DNA from: Luzula sylvatica
Lineage: Eukaryota > Streptophyta > Magnoliopsida > Poales > Juncaceae
DNA: 64,000 bases
NCBI GenBank assembly: GCA_946800325.1
Contig: OX326961.1
Location: forward strand, 598,655-662,654
Direction of reading: 5' to 3'
Shown: positions 1-12,915 of the stretch, one piece after another
Layout of the letters: every line of letters starts with the position of its first letter
Numbering within the stretch: the stretch's first letter is position 1
Notes under the pieces: generated by a model
The model's database searches: none
Seen by the model: the letters and a program-made list of their open reading frames with translations, nothing else
Told to the model about the DNA's origin: nothing
Position numbers and translations under genes: made by a program

Positions 1-2096
1 TTATTTGAAATGTTACGGTGTGAGAAATGAGGAGAGGTTTCTTCTTTAGGAGGTGGTGCGACTGGACCATGGCCTCTGTTTCTGTGGTTTACTGGAGAGG
101 ATGATACTGGAGAAATTGTGTGTCCATTATTACGTGTATTAGGACTTGCTGGTGATAAATGACTCGAGATATATTTCGGAGGTGATGGAACCGGAGCTAC
201 ACAAATATATTTTTTCATTTTCACATAATATATACATCAATTATGATAATTTTCACATTATATATACATCAATTATGATAATTTTTTTATTTTTATTGAA
301 ATGTACCTTTATTACTCGAATTGACGGTGGTTTCGACTGGAGGTGATGCAACTGGAACTACAATACAGAAATACTTCCCAGTTCATTATTTAAGAAAAAG
401 AAGATTTTCAAGGGCATATATGGAAAAGAATAAATGTGTATGCGTGTATAACAAATATAAAGAAGGATATCATATAAATAATAAAATACCATGAATACGT
501 GAAGAATTTGGACTGGAGAGTGGAGCAGGGAGCTCTTTTGCAGGTGGAACTGGAGAATTATGCCGTCCATTTCATACAAAATATTAAAAATTTAAAATGT
601 GCGACAATTTTTAAAAAATGGGAAATTATATATGTTGTTACCTTTTGGTGACGGGTTTTTAACTGGAGGTGATGGTGAAATAAATGGAGATGGTGGCGGC
701 GAAGTAGCAATATTACTTGGCGGAGATGAATGGGTCGATAGATTTCTTGGAGGCGAAGAAACTGGAGGAACTGCGGTCACATTTGAATTTGAACTCACTG
801 GAGATGTCCAGTGAATTGGAGGCGGGTTTATTACAGGTGAACTCAGTGGAGAAGTCAAGGAAATTGGAGGTGGTGCAGCTACTACTCATTTAAAACAAAA
901 TGGAGAGGTTAAATTACACTTTCTCAAACAATCCTAGAGAGAGAGAGAGAGCTTACAAGGGGGTGAAATTGGAAGAGAGGGAGATTGAACTACAAGAGGT
1001 GGTGGTGCAACTGGATTCGAGAAAAAAAAAAGTGAACTCTAAATAGATAATATAAATAAATAAAAGTCGATCAGCATTAATATTTGTATAATTTCAAACC
1101 TTGCGAGATTGGGGGTTGTACAGGTGGCATGATCTGGTTCGATGGAGAAATCGTCCTGTCTACACAAAATACTTTAATAAATATCTAACAATATTGTATG
1201 AATGAATTAACATGAAATTGTATACACTATATACCATATCTAGTACTGGGAGAAGTTGGCGCTTGATTTTGCTCTGCTGGAGATATAATATGTGTTGATG
1301 GAGGGGGAACTGGAGCCAATCCAATTGAGCCATGTGGCGCATTCTGAGTGTCTCCTAATATAACCAATAACTATTTCCAATTGTTTTAGACTATCAAGGC
1401 AATTATTGATAGTTTTTCATGGCAATTAGTAAATTTACCAAGCACTGGAGAAATCCAAGGAGATATCAATTGTGAGGAATGAAGCGTTGTGCTGATGTCA
1501 GCCTTTTGTACTGTTAGCAGTTCTCTTCTGGTAAATGAAGGTAAGGATGGTGGTGTGATGGCGAAGAAATCTCCTGTTAAATGTAGAAATTAGTACGTTT
1601 TATCAGTGAAGTTTAGAACTTCACTTTTCAAATTAATAAGTAAATTAGTTATTGTGCGAGCTAAGTTTTGTGTTGTAGACCATATTTTGATCCTTTCGAT
1701 TTAAATTGGAATTGGAATTAAGTGGAATTGCACCCAAAATATTATCGATTGCAAATTTAGATTGTAAATTTGCTCTAATTTTAACATGCTAGTTGCCTAG
1801 GCATTTGAATTGAACCAAAGAGGACTGTAAAAGTAAGGATCAGGGTTGGTCATGAATTCAGCAGTAAAATCCAGCAAAACATCACTAGATTAACAAATCC
1901 TAAGCTCCTCTGTTCTCAATTAGAAACCAAAATTGAACAAAATTGACAATTCTGGTAGAAAAGCGTAGCAATTCAACAAATTCGAAGTACATGTTAAGAA
2001 AGAGCAATAACCTTTAAACCCATAGATCACCAGAAGAGTCAGAATTAAGCCGAAAAGAATTGGGACGACGATCTTATGTCTCTTCTTCCTGCACAT
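1..2096 (-). CDS. ALE2-like proline-rich receptor kinase, N-terminal part (continues beyond left edge)
   Basis: Nine exons can be read on the minus strand: 2096-2012, 1573-1439, 1354-1235, 1159-1100, 1010-957, 878-642, 549-499, 357-316 and 196 to about 17. Every border fits a GT-AG intron and every intron is in phase 1. The protein opens with MCRKKRHK and a hydrophobic segment (signal peptide or anchor), then a long Pro/Ser ectodomain with repeated SPPVSSP-type motifs and an HRNRGHGPVAPPP segment. Proline-rich stretches with GHxP motifs precede the kinase in ALE2 and its longer relative At5g56890, receptor-like kinases of shoot epidermis. The kinase domain would lie left of base 1 and is not seen, so the family call is inference. 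An upstream in-frame ATG at 2159 would add 21 residues; I prefer 2096 because it gives a normal signal sequence. Other proline-rich membrane proteins (PERK, formin) remain possible. Confidence 0.66.
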
Positions 2097-2159
2097 CTCC
2101 GTTTTCTTCTCATGGATCGAATCCAACCGAAATGACCAGACGAGAGCAGTAAAGAACAC

Positions 2160-4256
2160 GACTTTAATAAAAGTTAAAACCCAAGACTGAGAACGGTGAG
2201 AGCTTGTGCTGCGTGATGAGGAGGTGACTCAGGTGAGGATAAGCACATGAAAAGGTGGTCGCGTTCCACTCAAGTGGAAGGAGAGGGGGGAAGAAAAAGA
2301 GAGATTCTGTGAGATTAAATATAAATAAATCAAAGGCGTGAAGAGTGCTTGTGGTAAAGGGTAAGTAGAGGAAGCCAATATGAGTATGATTAAATTAAAA
2401 TCAAATCAAAAATAGATGTAGAAGATAAAATGGAGAATCATAAATTTGTGCAATTGGAAATTCGAATTAGTGGGATTTGGATGGGATAGTAAGATAGAGT
2501 AGTGGGAAAAGGCCAAATATTTTCTTACATGAATGTTTTTGCTTGGTTACTTTTCGGGGTGCTTTCTCTTCTCTGTCTGCCGCAAAGAAGTCGAATGCAA
2601 GAGGCCTCAAACGAGAGAGAGAGAGAGAGAGAGAGAAGACTGTTGTTGGAGTTAGGCTTGAGTGGGCTCGTATCATGGGACCTAGCAAGAGAAAGTGTCT
2701 TCAATTTCAACCTTTTCATGGACCAAAGTATTAATTAAATATATGGACCTCCAGAATTTATCATTTTCCCCATTTCATGTATGAACCTCAAAATAAGAAT
2801 ATTAATTAAGAGAGTTTATGAACTTAATAGTAGTTTTGGAAATTATTTAATATATTCTTACTAAATATATAAATAACATATTTATTTTCCTTAAATTGTA
2901 TTTATTTTTTCTAAATATAATTATTATAAAATTAATTAATGATTATTTTTTCTAATAAACTTAAAAGAAAATGATGAATTATAATTTTGCCATCGACAAA
3001 TATATTCTTCTCTCGCTCGCACTATTATTTCCGTCTCTTGATAACTTTGTGTCGTGTTTTCTTTTTCGCTCGAATCCCTCTCCTCCTCTCTTTTCTCCTC
3101 GTAGAAAATAGAAAAATGACGGAGTCGTGAAGAACAGGTTCAAAAGTTGGATTTGTTTTGGAAGAATCTGATGAAGAAAAAAAATTACACTCCAATGTTC
3201 GATTTGATAATTTTAGTGATTATTTTTTATTTACCTTAAAAATAATTCCAGTTTTGTTTGTGATTTTACTTGATTTTGTTTACCTTTACATTTTGTATTT
3301 TTTTGAAAAATTCAAATTGTTCTTTCGTGATCACTTTATTTACATGTACACTTCATATTATTGTCTGATTTGATTTTTATTGAATTGGTTCTCGATTAAT
3401 CAAGTTTCATTTTGCATATTATAGCTACCTAGGAGAATACTCTCACTACGCGGCGAAAATTTTATTTATGTTTTTCATTGTAATACAAAATACATATTGT
3501 ATGATAATGTTGATAATATCATTTCAAAATAATATTATTCGAACTCATTTATCTATGATTATTCATATGTTTTACCATTATTTTACATTATAATAACAAC
3601 AAATCTCATTTTTTTAACAAACAATAACACTTATATTAGTGTCATTATATAATAATATATGAGATATAATATAATTTTACGAATAAACATAATAACAAAT
3701 ATTATATCATTGTTCACAATATTTGACGCAATATCAAATATAAAAATAATGAATCATACGATATACGTAGTAACACGTCAATAATTATATAGTAGTAATA
3801 ATTTTTTCTTGATTCAAAATGCAACGATAATTATAAATAATATAGAACTTAATAGTGAAAGTAATTTAATAAATAATATCAAAATTTAATTTAGGATAAA
3901 CATAAATACAAATTATTTTATATCATATGATTTTTTTTTAAATTAATATTTTTTAAAATAACAATACTAATTAATATTTTGGGTATCTATCATATATCGA
4001 AGTCTTCTCTAATAATTTAGGGTAAATAAAATGATGGGGTAGGTGCATATACAAAAATAAGATTTCTTGGTTGACAGGCAAAGGTACAAAGTACGAGATT
4101 AAATATTAGTACGAGTAAATGGCAAAAATGTGAAAAGTAGGAGATATCTGGTTGGAGTTTGGTTGTTGCCTAGTTGGTGGTGTCGTCTACCATTTGTTCA
4201 ACTGACGCTTTCATTCCTCATTCTTCGTTACCATCACCCTCCATCCCATCCTCACC
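2160..4256. other. Intergenic AT-rich region
   Basis: I see no supported gene. There is a (GA)n run at about 2612-2636 and otherwise AT-rich DNA. Short open frames here have no recognisable domain. The first few hundred bases presumably hold the promoter and 5' leader of the ALE2-like gene. Confidence 0.6.
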
Positions 4257-4950
4257 TAGGGATATAAAGGGTGCGAATATTATCAGCTCCGATTCCAATC
4301 GAATCCGATTAAATATTCGGATCCGGATTCCATCTGAATACAGAATTTGTATTGCGGATTCGAATTCGGTATTCAAAATATTATTCGGATTCGATATCCG
4401 GATTCGAATAACAATCAGGAACGAATACTTATTTTTCATAATTTATTTTACATTTAAATGATTATGATTTCATGAAACTAATAAAAATTCATATTCACAT
4501 GACTCATAATTTATTAACCAAGTTCATTTAAAATAAAATATTTGAAAAATCAAGATATTTCAAATTCTTAAATTATTTCTCACTTCTCCAAGACGTTCAC
4601 TTTTTTTTTTCAAGTTTCATGAGTAATTTTTTCTAAAAACCAAGATTTGTTTTTCTTTCTGAAAATCAAAGTTGTCGCAATATTTTTTTTAAAATTATGA
4701 TGTACTCTTTGGGTATTATTTAAATATTTATTTTATTTTATTTGAATGTCAAAGATAAAATAAATAGTTATGTTACGTATCAAATATTCGTTTTAAATAT
4801 CCAAAAAATATATATATCTGTATTCGTATCCGACAATATTCGAACCGTATCCGCATCCGTTTAATATTCAAACCGTATCCGGATTGTTCTGTATCCGAAT
4901 ATTCGTATCCGAATATGGTACGACCACTGTCTAAATCGTTCCCACCCCTA
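4257..4950. mobile_element. hAT-like non-autonomous element (tentative)
   Basis: The region starts TAGGGATATAAAGGG and ends, read on the other strand, TAGGGGTGGGAACG. Inside both ends are many short repeats of the type TATTCGGATCCGGATTC in inverted order. Plant hAT elements often have TAGGGGTG termini and subterminal repeats like these. No clean 8-bp target duplication flanks these coordinates, although CCATCCCATCC occurs on both sides, so the boundaries are uncertain. It has no coding capacity. Confidence 0.45.
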
Positions 4951-6136
4951 ATTCCCATCCCATCCGCTACGTCCAGTTCTCTCGTATACCAAAATATATT
5001 CACCTCTGTATTTCAACATCCGATTGGATAATTGTCTTAACACAAGCAAAGACTGATCTAGGAAAGCAAGCAAGGTCATGCATGTATCCCTAATAAAATC
5101 GAAAATGATGTATATATTTTTACTGTGTATAACACATATTTATACAATTTGTAATGCATTTGTTTATAAATATCCTTGATAGTTAGTAACAAGAAAATCG
5201 TGAATTCAATTCTCATATCTAATATACATGTCTTTTTCTGGGTTTTTTCAATACGTACTAGTTCGGCCCTCTGGATTTGAATGATTATGTCCCTGAACAT
5301 AAATTGGTTAAATGAATGACTCGAGCCGAATTGATGGACTTTAATTCATAACTATAAGTAATCAATCACCGACCAAAGTAGTCAATTATCCAAGACAATA
5401 TTGGGTAAATATCTGAATATCCAAAATATCCATAAAAATTCATTAAACCTTTGATAAAATAATCCTAGTTTCGAAATGGAGAAAAGAAAACATGAAAAAA
5501 GAAATAATTTAAGTATCTAGATAATTATGACAGAAAATAAAACTAAATGGAAATGGATTCTAGAATTGAATAAAAGTCTCACCAACATGTCAGGGGATCT
5601 TTTTTTTTTAAATATACGGAATAAGTCTCGTTTGTCTTCCATCCATTTATGTCATGAGACTTGAATTCACAATTTTTCACAATATTTTTTTTTGTGTCAA
5701 ACATTTAACCAACTAGACGATGAGCACATTGACGTGTCATGAACTATTTGACTAGTAGAAAGCGAGGGGAATGAAAAAAAAATAGAATATCATAAAAGGT
5801 ATGTTGCTAATCGAGCGTGCTTACAATCATTGAAGACGTCCATGTTCCCGTCCATGCATGTTTGTGCACGAAGATTTGATTTGTCGGTGTCTGCCAGAGG
5901 AAAAAATGAAAGGAAAATTTGATGTGTCGATAATTAATGATAAATCAAATGAATAAAACAAATACATGTCTGAAATTATATTCTTTTACGTGTACATAAA
6001 AAGCAAATAGGCAGGTCCGATCTTAGGGACAAGCTCATAAAGCCGGGTCTAGGACTGTTTGAAGAGTCCAATTCAATGACAATGGGCTCGTAGCCCATTT
6101 GGTTGAATAAGACGCAATAAATCAAAAAAATCATAT
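4951..6136. other. Intergenic, nothing recognised
   Basis: AT-rich sequence with only short random open frames. I see no gene, RNA or element boundary that I can support. Confidence 0.5.
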
Positions 6137-6144
6137 GTTGTGAG

Positions 6145-7006
6145 CAGTGTTTTAAATTGCGGCGCAATTGCGGAAATTGCGGTGTGAAATTTAGAATCGC
6201 AATTTCGCAATAACATATAGCGAGATATTGCGTTTTCGAAAAATTGCGGGCATTGCGGCGCAATTGCGGGCAAATTGCGCTTAAATTGCGCTAATTGCGG
6301 GTAAAAATTGCGGTATAATATTCAAATCATTGTAATTTTCAAATCCTTCCACCAAATTACATGAAATTTATATCGAAATCGTTCGTCTCGACGAGAGGAA
6401 CGCAGTGATGGGCTTGAATTTGTGAAATTTTGTCTTTTACCCTGAATTAAACACAAAACACACGTTAAATTAATTTCATCAAGAATTATTTAATATAAAC
6501 ATTATAACATAATTTTTGTGATTACTTAATACTTAGTTTTCATGTTTTATTATCAAAATATTTGATAAAATATGCTCATAACATATATAACTTCTAAAAT
6601 GTGTCATTTTCATCTATAAATGTATGAATTTCATAATTTTCATTGTATTTCATTGATGTTTCGATTTAAAATTTGAGTTATAGTGTTTTGATATTTTTGG
6701 ATGTCGACAAAAAATTCTTCAACAAAATACAAATCCAAAGATCCCGTATAATAGCCATTTTAATGAAAATTTTATGATCAACTTTTATTTATACTGAAAA
6801 TGTTCCTGGACAATCAACTTTTTTATTCTTTTTAGAAGAAAATATTGTGAAAAATATATTTAAACAAACTATTATTATTACATAATTTAATATCGCAACG
6901 ACTATCCGCAATAAGATCATTGCGCCGCAATTGCGCCCGCAAACGCAATCCGCTACAAAAAAAAACCCGACCGCAATGGACCGCAATATCGCAATTTAAA
7001 ACATTG
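6145..7006. mobile_element. hAT-type non-autonomous transposon with perfect 8-bp target duplication
   Basis: The 862-bp element begins CAGTGTTTTAAATTGCGG and ends, on the opposite strand, CAATGTTTTAAATTGCG. It is bracketed by the identical octamer GTTGTGAG at 6137-6144 and 7007-7014. Both subterminal regions are packed with GCGGCGCAATTGCGG-like repeats in inverted order. An 8-bp duplication with short inverted termini is the hAT signature. The interior is AT-rich and encodes no transposase, so it would need one in trans. Confidence 0.85.
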
Positions 7007-7184
7007 GTTGTGAGAGATTATGCATTCAAGTATAATTGACATCAATTGATGAAGGACAACCAAACCTTCACCATTTATTCTCAAAAAAAAAACCAATATT
7101 ATTAATAGTATGCTATCGGATTTAACAACATATATAAAATATTCAGTATTTAAAGTATTCAGTATATCTATAAAGTATTGGGAG

Positions 7185-7822
7185 ATTTATATATTTACCA
7201 TTTGTTAAACTCAAAATTACATATTTACCCTTCTTAAAATTAAAATATCATATTTACTCTTTCATAAATCTAAAATATCATATTTACCTCTTTAAATATT
7301 TGTTGAAATTAAAATTAGCGGCAATATTATTTTAATCCTAGTTTTAATTTTCATTCATTCATTGTTAATTTGGCAAGAAAAACTATTCAAAACTATTTTT
7401 ATTAATAACTATTTAACATTAAAATTAAATACTAGAATAATATTAATTTGTCAAGATATTTCCAGGAATATTTTTATATCATATTTTTATTTAATTTTAA
7501 TTTTCTATGATAAAATATATAATAAATAAAAGATTAAAATTATGTATATGACATATAGCTTTTTTAAATTACTATATGTTAAAAAATATTTATAGTGATT
7601 TTAAATTAATAAAATTATACAAAAATATGTTTATTAAATTTAAATATGAAAAATAGAGGGGTATTTTGGTCCAAAAAAATTATAATACCATGAAATAACC
7701 CTATAGGGGGGTAATTGAAAAGAAAACCTTGTATGTAGGGTTTTTTTTTTAGTTTCTCAAAAGTTAGGGGTTTTTTTGTAAATTCAAGAAAAGTTAGGGT
7801 GTTATTTGTAAATTTCCTTTTT
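7185..7822. mobile_element. Degenerate element related to the 17.1-kb Mutator-like family
   Basis: The left end (GGGAGATTTATATATTTACC) and right end (read in reverse, GGAAATTTACAAATAACACC) are loosely inverted. The right part holds the series seen in the 17140-18013 element: GGTATTTTGGTCCAAAA, then CCCTATAGGGGGGTAATT, then runs ending in GTAAATTTCC. No target duplication was found, so this is probably an old or distant copy. Confidence 0.4.
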
Positions 7823-8900
7823 TTAAAGGGAAATTATACTTGTACACCACATTTCACAAAAAACATCTTCGATGACATCACTCCTTAGTCCTTATTAATT
7901 AAAATACCAAATTAACATAATAATTAACAAAGAACACCAAATTAACACTTAGAGAATATGAATTAGGAAATATTAATTTGGATGGATGTTAATTAGAAAT
8001 TGTTAATTCAAATGAGAGTTAATTATCAAGAATTGACGTCATCGAGGATTTTTTGTGAAATGATGTGTACATATATATGCCCTCTTTTGTAAAAGAGAGA
8101 ACTCTATTTTTTTATTTTAATTTGTCTATTATGAATACTTATTTAAAAGTTTTATCTACTGTAAATAAACTCTTGTTTTTATTCGAAACTGCCACCTCCT
8201 TCAGAAAAAGAAAAAAAAAGTTGGCTTCAAAATCAGTTTTGGATTAACCATGACCCTTTATAACTATAACAGTGACGGAATTTTGACATGCATGATCTTT
8301 TGAAGGACCTCATAAAATAAATTACTAAAATTATATTACAAATTATTTTTAGCGAACCAAACACTAAAATGTATACTATAATACTAATAAAATATACCGA
8401 ATCCCTTACTATATATGTCGTTCATCAAAAAAATTGGAGGAGCCAAGGCCCCCTATGTCCCGGCATATATTTTTGCCCCTGAATCAGGATTAGTAAAAAA
8501 GACGAAAAGAATAGCCAGAAACTTAATCAAACGACCGCCCTCCCCAAATGCATATAGTGTAAATATTCACTTAGGCCCTTTGTTGATCCAAATATCCTAC
8601 GATTTGATTATATCAAAACAACTGTCAATACTAGCGGTTTGCGTTAAGAACAACTTGTAGGAGAAATAGGTACAACGTATTAAGGATGATCAAAAGAAAC
8701 ACAAGTGGAGGACCGCGAAGATCATTCAAGACTAAAAGAAGACACACATCATCAAGAAAGGAAAGGCGTCAAGACGATTGAAGAATCCAAGATGTCGAAA
8801 CCTTCCGTGAGTTGGGATCACCAAAATAAACCCTAGGTATTCCAAAGAACATCTCATATTTATCAATATCAAAAGATACATTCAAAACATGATGAAATGG
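7823..8900. other. Intergenic, probably left part of retrotransposon-derived DNA
   Basis: I see no gene. Base composition becomes less AT-rich from about 8415, where the sequence starts to resemble the retroelement-like DNA that follows, but no LTR start could be fixed. Confidence 0.4.
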
Positions 8901-10990
8901 AAAATGGTGAATCACCATACCAGATTATGGTTCGTTCGAACGAACAACACTGTGCGTTCGAACGAACCTTCAGTTCGAACTAATAAACACAACAAGTTCG
9001 AACGAACCTAATTCTGGTAATGTGAGAAAATAAACACAATCAACAGTTCGTTCGAACGAACCTTCATGGTTCGTTCAAGATTCATAGAACTAACTGTGAA
9101 CTAATCCATGTTCGTTCGAACGCATTAAAATGTTCGTTCGAACGAACCTTCATGGTTCGTTCAAGATTCATAGAACGAACTGTGAACTAATCCATGTTCG
9201 TTCGAACGAACTACTCAGTATGTTCGAACGAACCCATCGTGTTTATGAACAATTCATTTGAAACGGCTAGTTCAAACTGCAGTTCGTTCGACCACACTGT
9301 ATTGTGCGTTCGAACGAACTATGCAATTTTGACACGGGATGAGTGGTTTCTATGAGTGATATAAATAGAACCCATCCATACCTTTTTCTCTCCAAGCTTT
9401 TAGAAAAATTATTCCCCATTCAAAAGAGAGAAACTCCAAGCCTTGATCTTCCAATCTCTTGATAAATTGAGACCAAATCTAGATCCTAGATCTCCCTTCG
9501 AAATCTTCCATCAAATACGATTCCCAACTCACGTGACCGATCACGTTGTAGCTCGTATTAGATACGTGTAATAGGCTAGTACTACGATTGTAAAGCCCGC
9601 TATAGATCGATAGAAAAACGTGTAAATCGATCTAAGCAAAACCTTGTATGAGTGAGTTGGAAATTCAATTGAAAGCCGAAAAAGGCGCAAGGCATTCCCG
9701 GAGACGTAGGTGAAGGAAATACAGTTTCGGATCAACCGTAAAAGTGTACACAAGGATAAACGAATGTAAGCGTACATTCGTGGTCATATCTTTCAGTAGG
9801 AAAATCCAATTTGAATGGTTCAAATTGGGTTAGATAGATAATAAGATTATCTACAACCTTCATGTAGAAATATATTTCATATGAACGAAGTATCAGTGTC
9901 ATTTCTATGAAATACCGAAAGGGTGCAACGGTATGACATACAGTTAGTAAAACAGTCATAACTTTTGCATACGAACTCCAATTGGGTCAGGTCAAATTGG
10001 GTTGGGTAGATAATACTATTATCTACAACTTTCATGTAGGTTGATGTTCTGTCAGAGGAATTTACCAATTTCGTATGGACAGAATACTGAACAGATTCAT
10101 GCATCTTCCTGTGTGAAAGAGTGTATATTGGATATACATGTCTTTTGACCAATCCTAATCCTATGTGATATAAATAGGATAATTCTCTCTCATCTAAAGA
10201 CCAGATCATTCAGATCAATCTATGGTATTATTCAGAATAATCCAGAAATATAAAGAGACATCTTTCAAGAGAGTGAAAGAGTGTGAAGAGAGAAAGACCG
10301 AGAAAAATGAGTTTTTCTCGATGTAGAGAATCGATCTAATCAAGCAAGTTCGCCGGTGCTTCGTCTAGGCAGTTGCATCCGCGACCGATGAACTCCGACT
10401 CACGGTGGATACAAGTAGAGGAGCGACACTTGTGGCTCTCCGATTGTGATCAAACCGAAGGAGCAAAACTGTTGGTTGTGGAAGAGTGTGGACGTGGGAC
10501 GCACGAAAGACAACCGGAGGCGTGTCAAGACGGTGGGAGACGTGTGGTATGGGACGCACGGACTAGTCACCAACGTGACACCGGAGAAGGAAAGGATGCG
10601 AGCGATCAACCCGTCGTGCGTGATCAATTTCACGCTGGTAATCGTCTATCATTCTATTGCATCGTACCCTCGAAGTCATGGCGTGATCTTGGATTTAGGG
10701 AACCGGACCAGGCCTTCATATCCGCTGTGCGGGCCCGGGGTCGGGCGAATTCCCAACAGTAGGTACTTGTATTTAATCGAATCGGTCGATTAAGCAAGTA
10801 GACGGTGAGTTAAAGCTACATAAAAACCACCTACCGAACTCCGTTATCAAACTTCTTGTATCAAATTCATACGGTATTTGCATCATTCAATTCATATCAT
10901 TTAGCTTCCGCATCAATTACGAATTTGTATACCTTAGTGCGAAAATTGTACAATAGGATTACCTATTCACCCCCTTCTAGATTAGAATTA
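8901..10990 (+). mobile_element. Retrotransposon-derived non-coding segment (LTR/leader remnants)
   Basis: Signs of LTR-type sequence are two similar TATA contexts (GTGATATAAATAG near 9358 and 10168), two diverged copies of a phrase around TTATCTACAACTTTCATGTAG near 9850 and 10020, a GC-richer block at 10330-10750 ending GAATTCCCAACA, and a tail containing CCTATTCACCCCCTTC near 10970. Ends in CCAACA and such tails are common in plant LTR elements. No gag, protease, reverse transcriptase or integrase is present. I could not define both LTRs; a solo LTR or truncated element is possible. Confidence 0.45.
8930..9325. repeat. Cluster of TTCGTTCGAACGAAC palindromes
   Basis: About nine copies or near copies of the dyad GTTCGTTCGAACGAAC lie in 400 bp, several linked to the phrase CCTTCATGGTTCGTTCAAG. 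The cluster sits just upstream of a TATA-like element (TGATATAAATAGAACC, near 9358). This looks like the U3 part of an LTR or another promoter-bearing repeat, but no protein-coding retroelement domain is nearby. Confidence 0.7.
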
Positions 10991-11279
10991 ACCAACACCC
11001 TTAAGGTCATAGATTTCTAAATATTCAAACTTGATCGCGTCTTGGTTGTGAGATTGAAGGTATTGAAAATTTGGAGTTATTTGGTGTGTTAAGTTAAGTA
11101 AATATCGTCTTGGTTGTGCGAACTGCGATGCTTTTATTTTGTACTTTCATTTCAAATAACTTGGTCTTGTTTACATGATTGTATAAAACATTTCATCTGG
11201 TTCTTCTTATCCCGATAAGAACAAAATGGAAATTATTTTGGGAAATTTGCGAAAAAAAAGTCCCTGTGTTGTTCATTTC

Positions 11280-12187
11280 AATATCATCTCATCTCTTGAA
11301 CATTTTTTACCAATATAACCATTTAAAAATTTATTTTATGATATTTATATCATGTTCTACCTTAATTATATTAATATTTATATCATGTTTTCATATTTAT
11401 TTTATGATTTCATATTTATTTTGTGACTAATATTTATATAATTTCCATAATTATTTTATGATTTGATTATATCCATTAATTTATATCGTGTTTCCATTAA
11501 TTTATATCATGTTTTACCAATTTAACCATTTAATAATTTATTTTATGATATTTATATCATGTTCTACCTTAATTATATTAATATTGTTCTCCCTTTAAAA
11601 AGTGGATGTTTTTGAACTCTCACATTGAGACACCTCATCTTTGATTTTCTATCGCACATATTAATATTTATATAATTTCCATATTTATTTTGTGATTTGA
11701 TTATATCCATTAATTTATATCATGTTCATGTATCCATTAATTTATATCATGTTTTACCCATTTAACCATTTAATAATTTATTTTATGATCTTTATATCAT
11801 GTTCTACCTTAATTATATTAATATTTATATCATGTTTTCATATTTATTGTATGGTTTCATATTTATTTTGTGATTTGATATTCATTAATTTCTATCATGC
11901 TTTACGCATTGAATAATTTTTTCATATTTGTTTTGTGCTATTCATTAATTTATTTTATGATATGATTTCATATTTATTTTGTGATTTCATTAATTTATAT
12001 CATGCTTTACGCATTTAATAATTTTCATATTTTTTGTGATATTCATTAATTTATTTTATGATATTATATCAAATTGCACATTTAATAATTTTCATATTGG
12101 TTTTATGATATTTTTTCTGTAAACATAACAAATAACAATTAATAAGTGAATACACAATCTTTTATCTAATACAAACAAATACATTAA
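11280..12187. repeat. AT-rich irregular tandem repeats
   Basis: Phrases such as AACCATTTAATAATTTATTT, ATTTATATCATGTTCTACC and TCATATTTATTTTGTGATTT recur many times at irregular spacing. The block runs directly into a Helitron-type 3' end at 12220 and may be the body of that element. No coding sequence is seen. Confidence 0.6.
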
Positions 12188-12220
12188 AAATCCGCAGCGA
12201 AACGCGGACACATTTCCTAG
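12188..12220 (+). mobile_element. Helitron-type 3' terminus
   Basis: The sequence reads CCGCAGCGAAACGCGG, a short GC hairpin, then 9 nt and the terminal tetranucleotide CTAG followed by T. Plant Helitrons end in a GC hairpin a few bases before CTRR and insert between A and T. The matching 5' TC end was not found, so the length is unknown. Confidence 0.6.
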
Positions 12221-12915
12221 TAAGTTTAAATCCGTACGATAATGCTCGCAGAAATTAGCCTCTAAAAAAATAAAAAAGTTGAATTAATTAAATGGTAATT
12301 AGTTAACAAAAATAAATGGATACTAACAACTCGACACGAACCAGCGGGTCGAGTATCGGCACGTACCAGCTGGTCGTATATCGACACGTACCAGTAGGTC
12401 GACGGCACATTGAATAAAAACATAAAAAATAAAATTTGAAAAATCAATAATGGACGTAGAATCTGTACGAGCAATAATGCACTAACCTTTGGGTAAATAA
12501 AGATGAGAACTTGTTTGTACCAGTATTCATTAATATTTAATTTAATACTCAATTAATCTACGCAAATATATCCTCATTACTCCATGTATCAATATTTTTT
12601 ATAGCAAAAAATCCATGTACCAGAATTAGCATGAGATGAATGTGTGAATTTACTAGCAAGTCGTGGCTAAACTAAGTTAATTAAAACCTATCATCCATAC
12701 CGATTTTGATTCTTAAATCACCAAAATCATTTAAGAGACAGAAAACATCGATCCAAGAATCAATAGTCTTATTTTTGCAAGAAATTGACATATCAGCAAC
12801 CATGTACTAACCAACATTAACCAAAAAATAAACTTAGAATTTATATTAAATCAGTGCAATAAAAATCGATTAAGCTTCAATATTTAAATGATATTTAGAT
12901 ATATATCTAGCGGAA

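Noticed and set aside
2467..2738. Overlapping open frames on both strands near 2.6 kb
   Set aside because: They are shadows of a GA microsatellite in both strands.
4257..4950. CCATCCCATCC as a target duplication of the 4.3-kb element
   Set aside because: The repeats are not adjacent to the TAGGG termini and the motif is low-complexity.
8930..9325. CRISPR-like array
   Set aside because: Repeats are palindromes at irregular spacing without unique spacers of constant length, and the DNA is a plant nuclear sequence.
10373..10762. 129-codon plus-strand open frame in GC-richer DNA
   Set aside because: It overlaps other open frames on both strands inside retrotransposon-like sequence and shows no gag or other domain.
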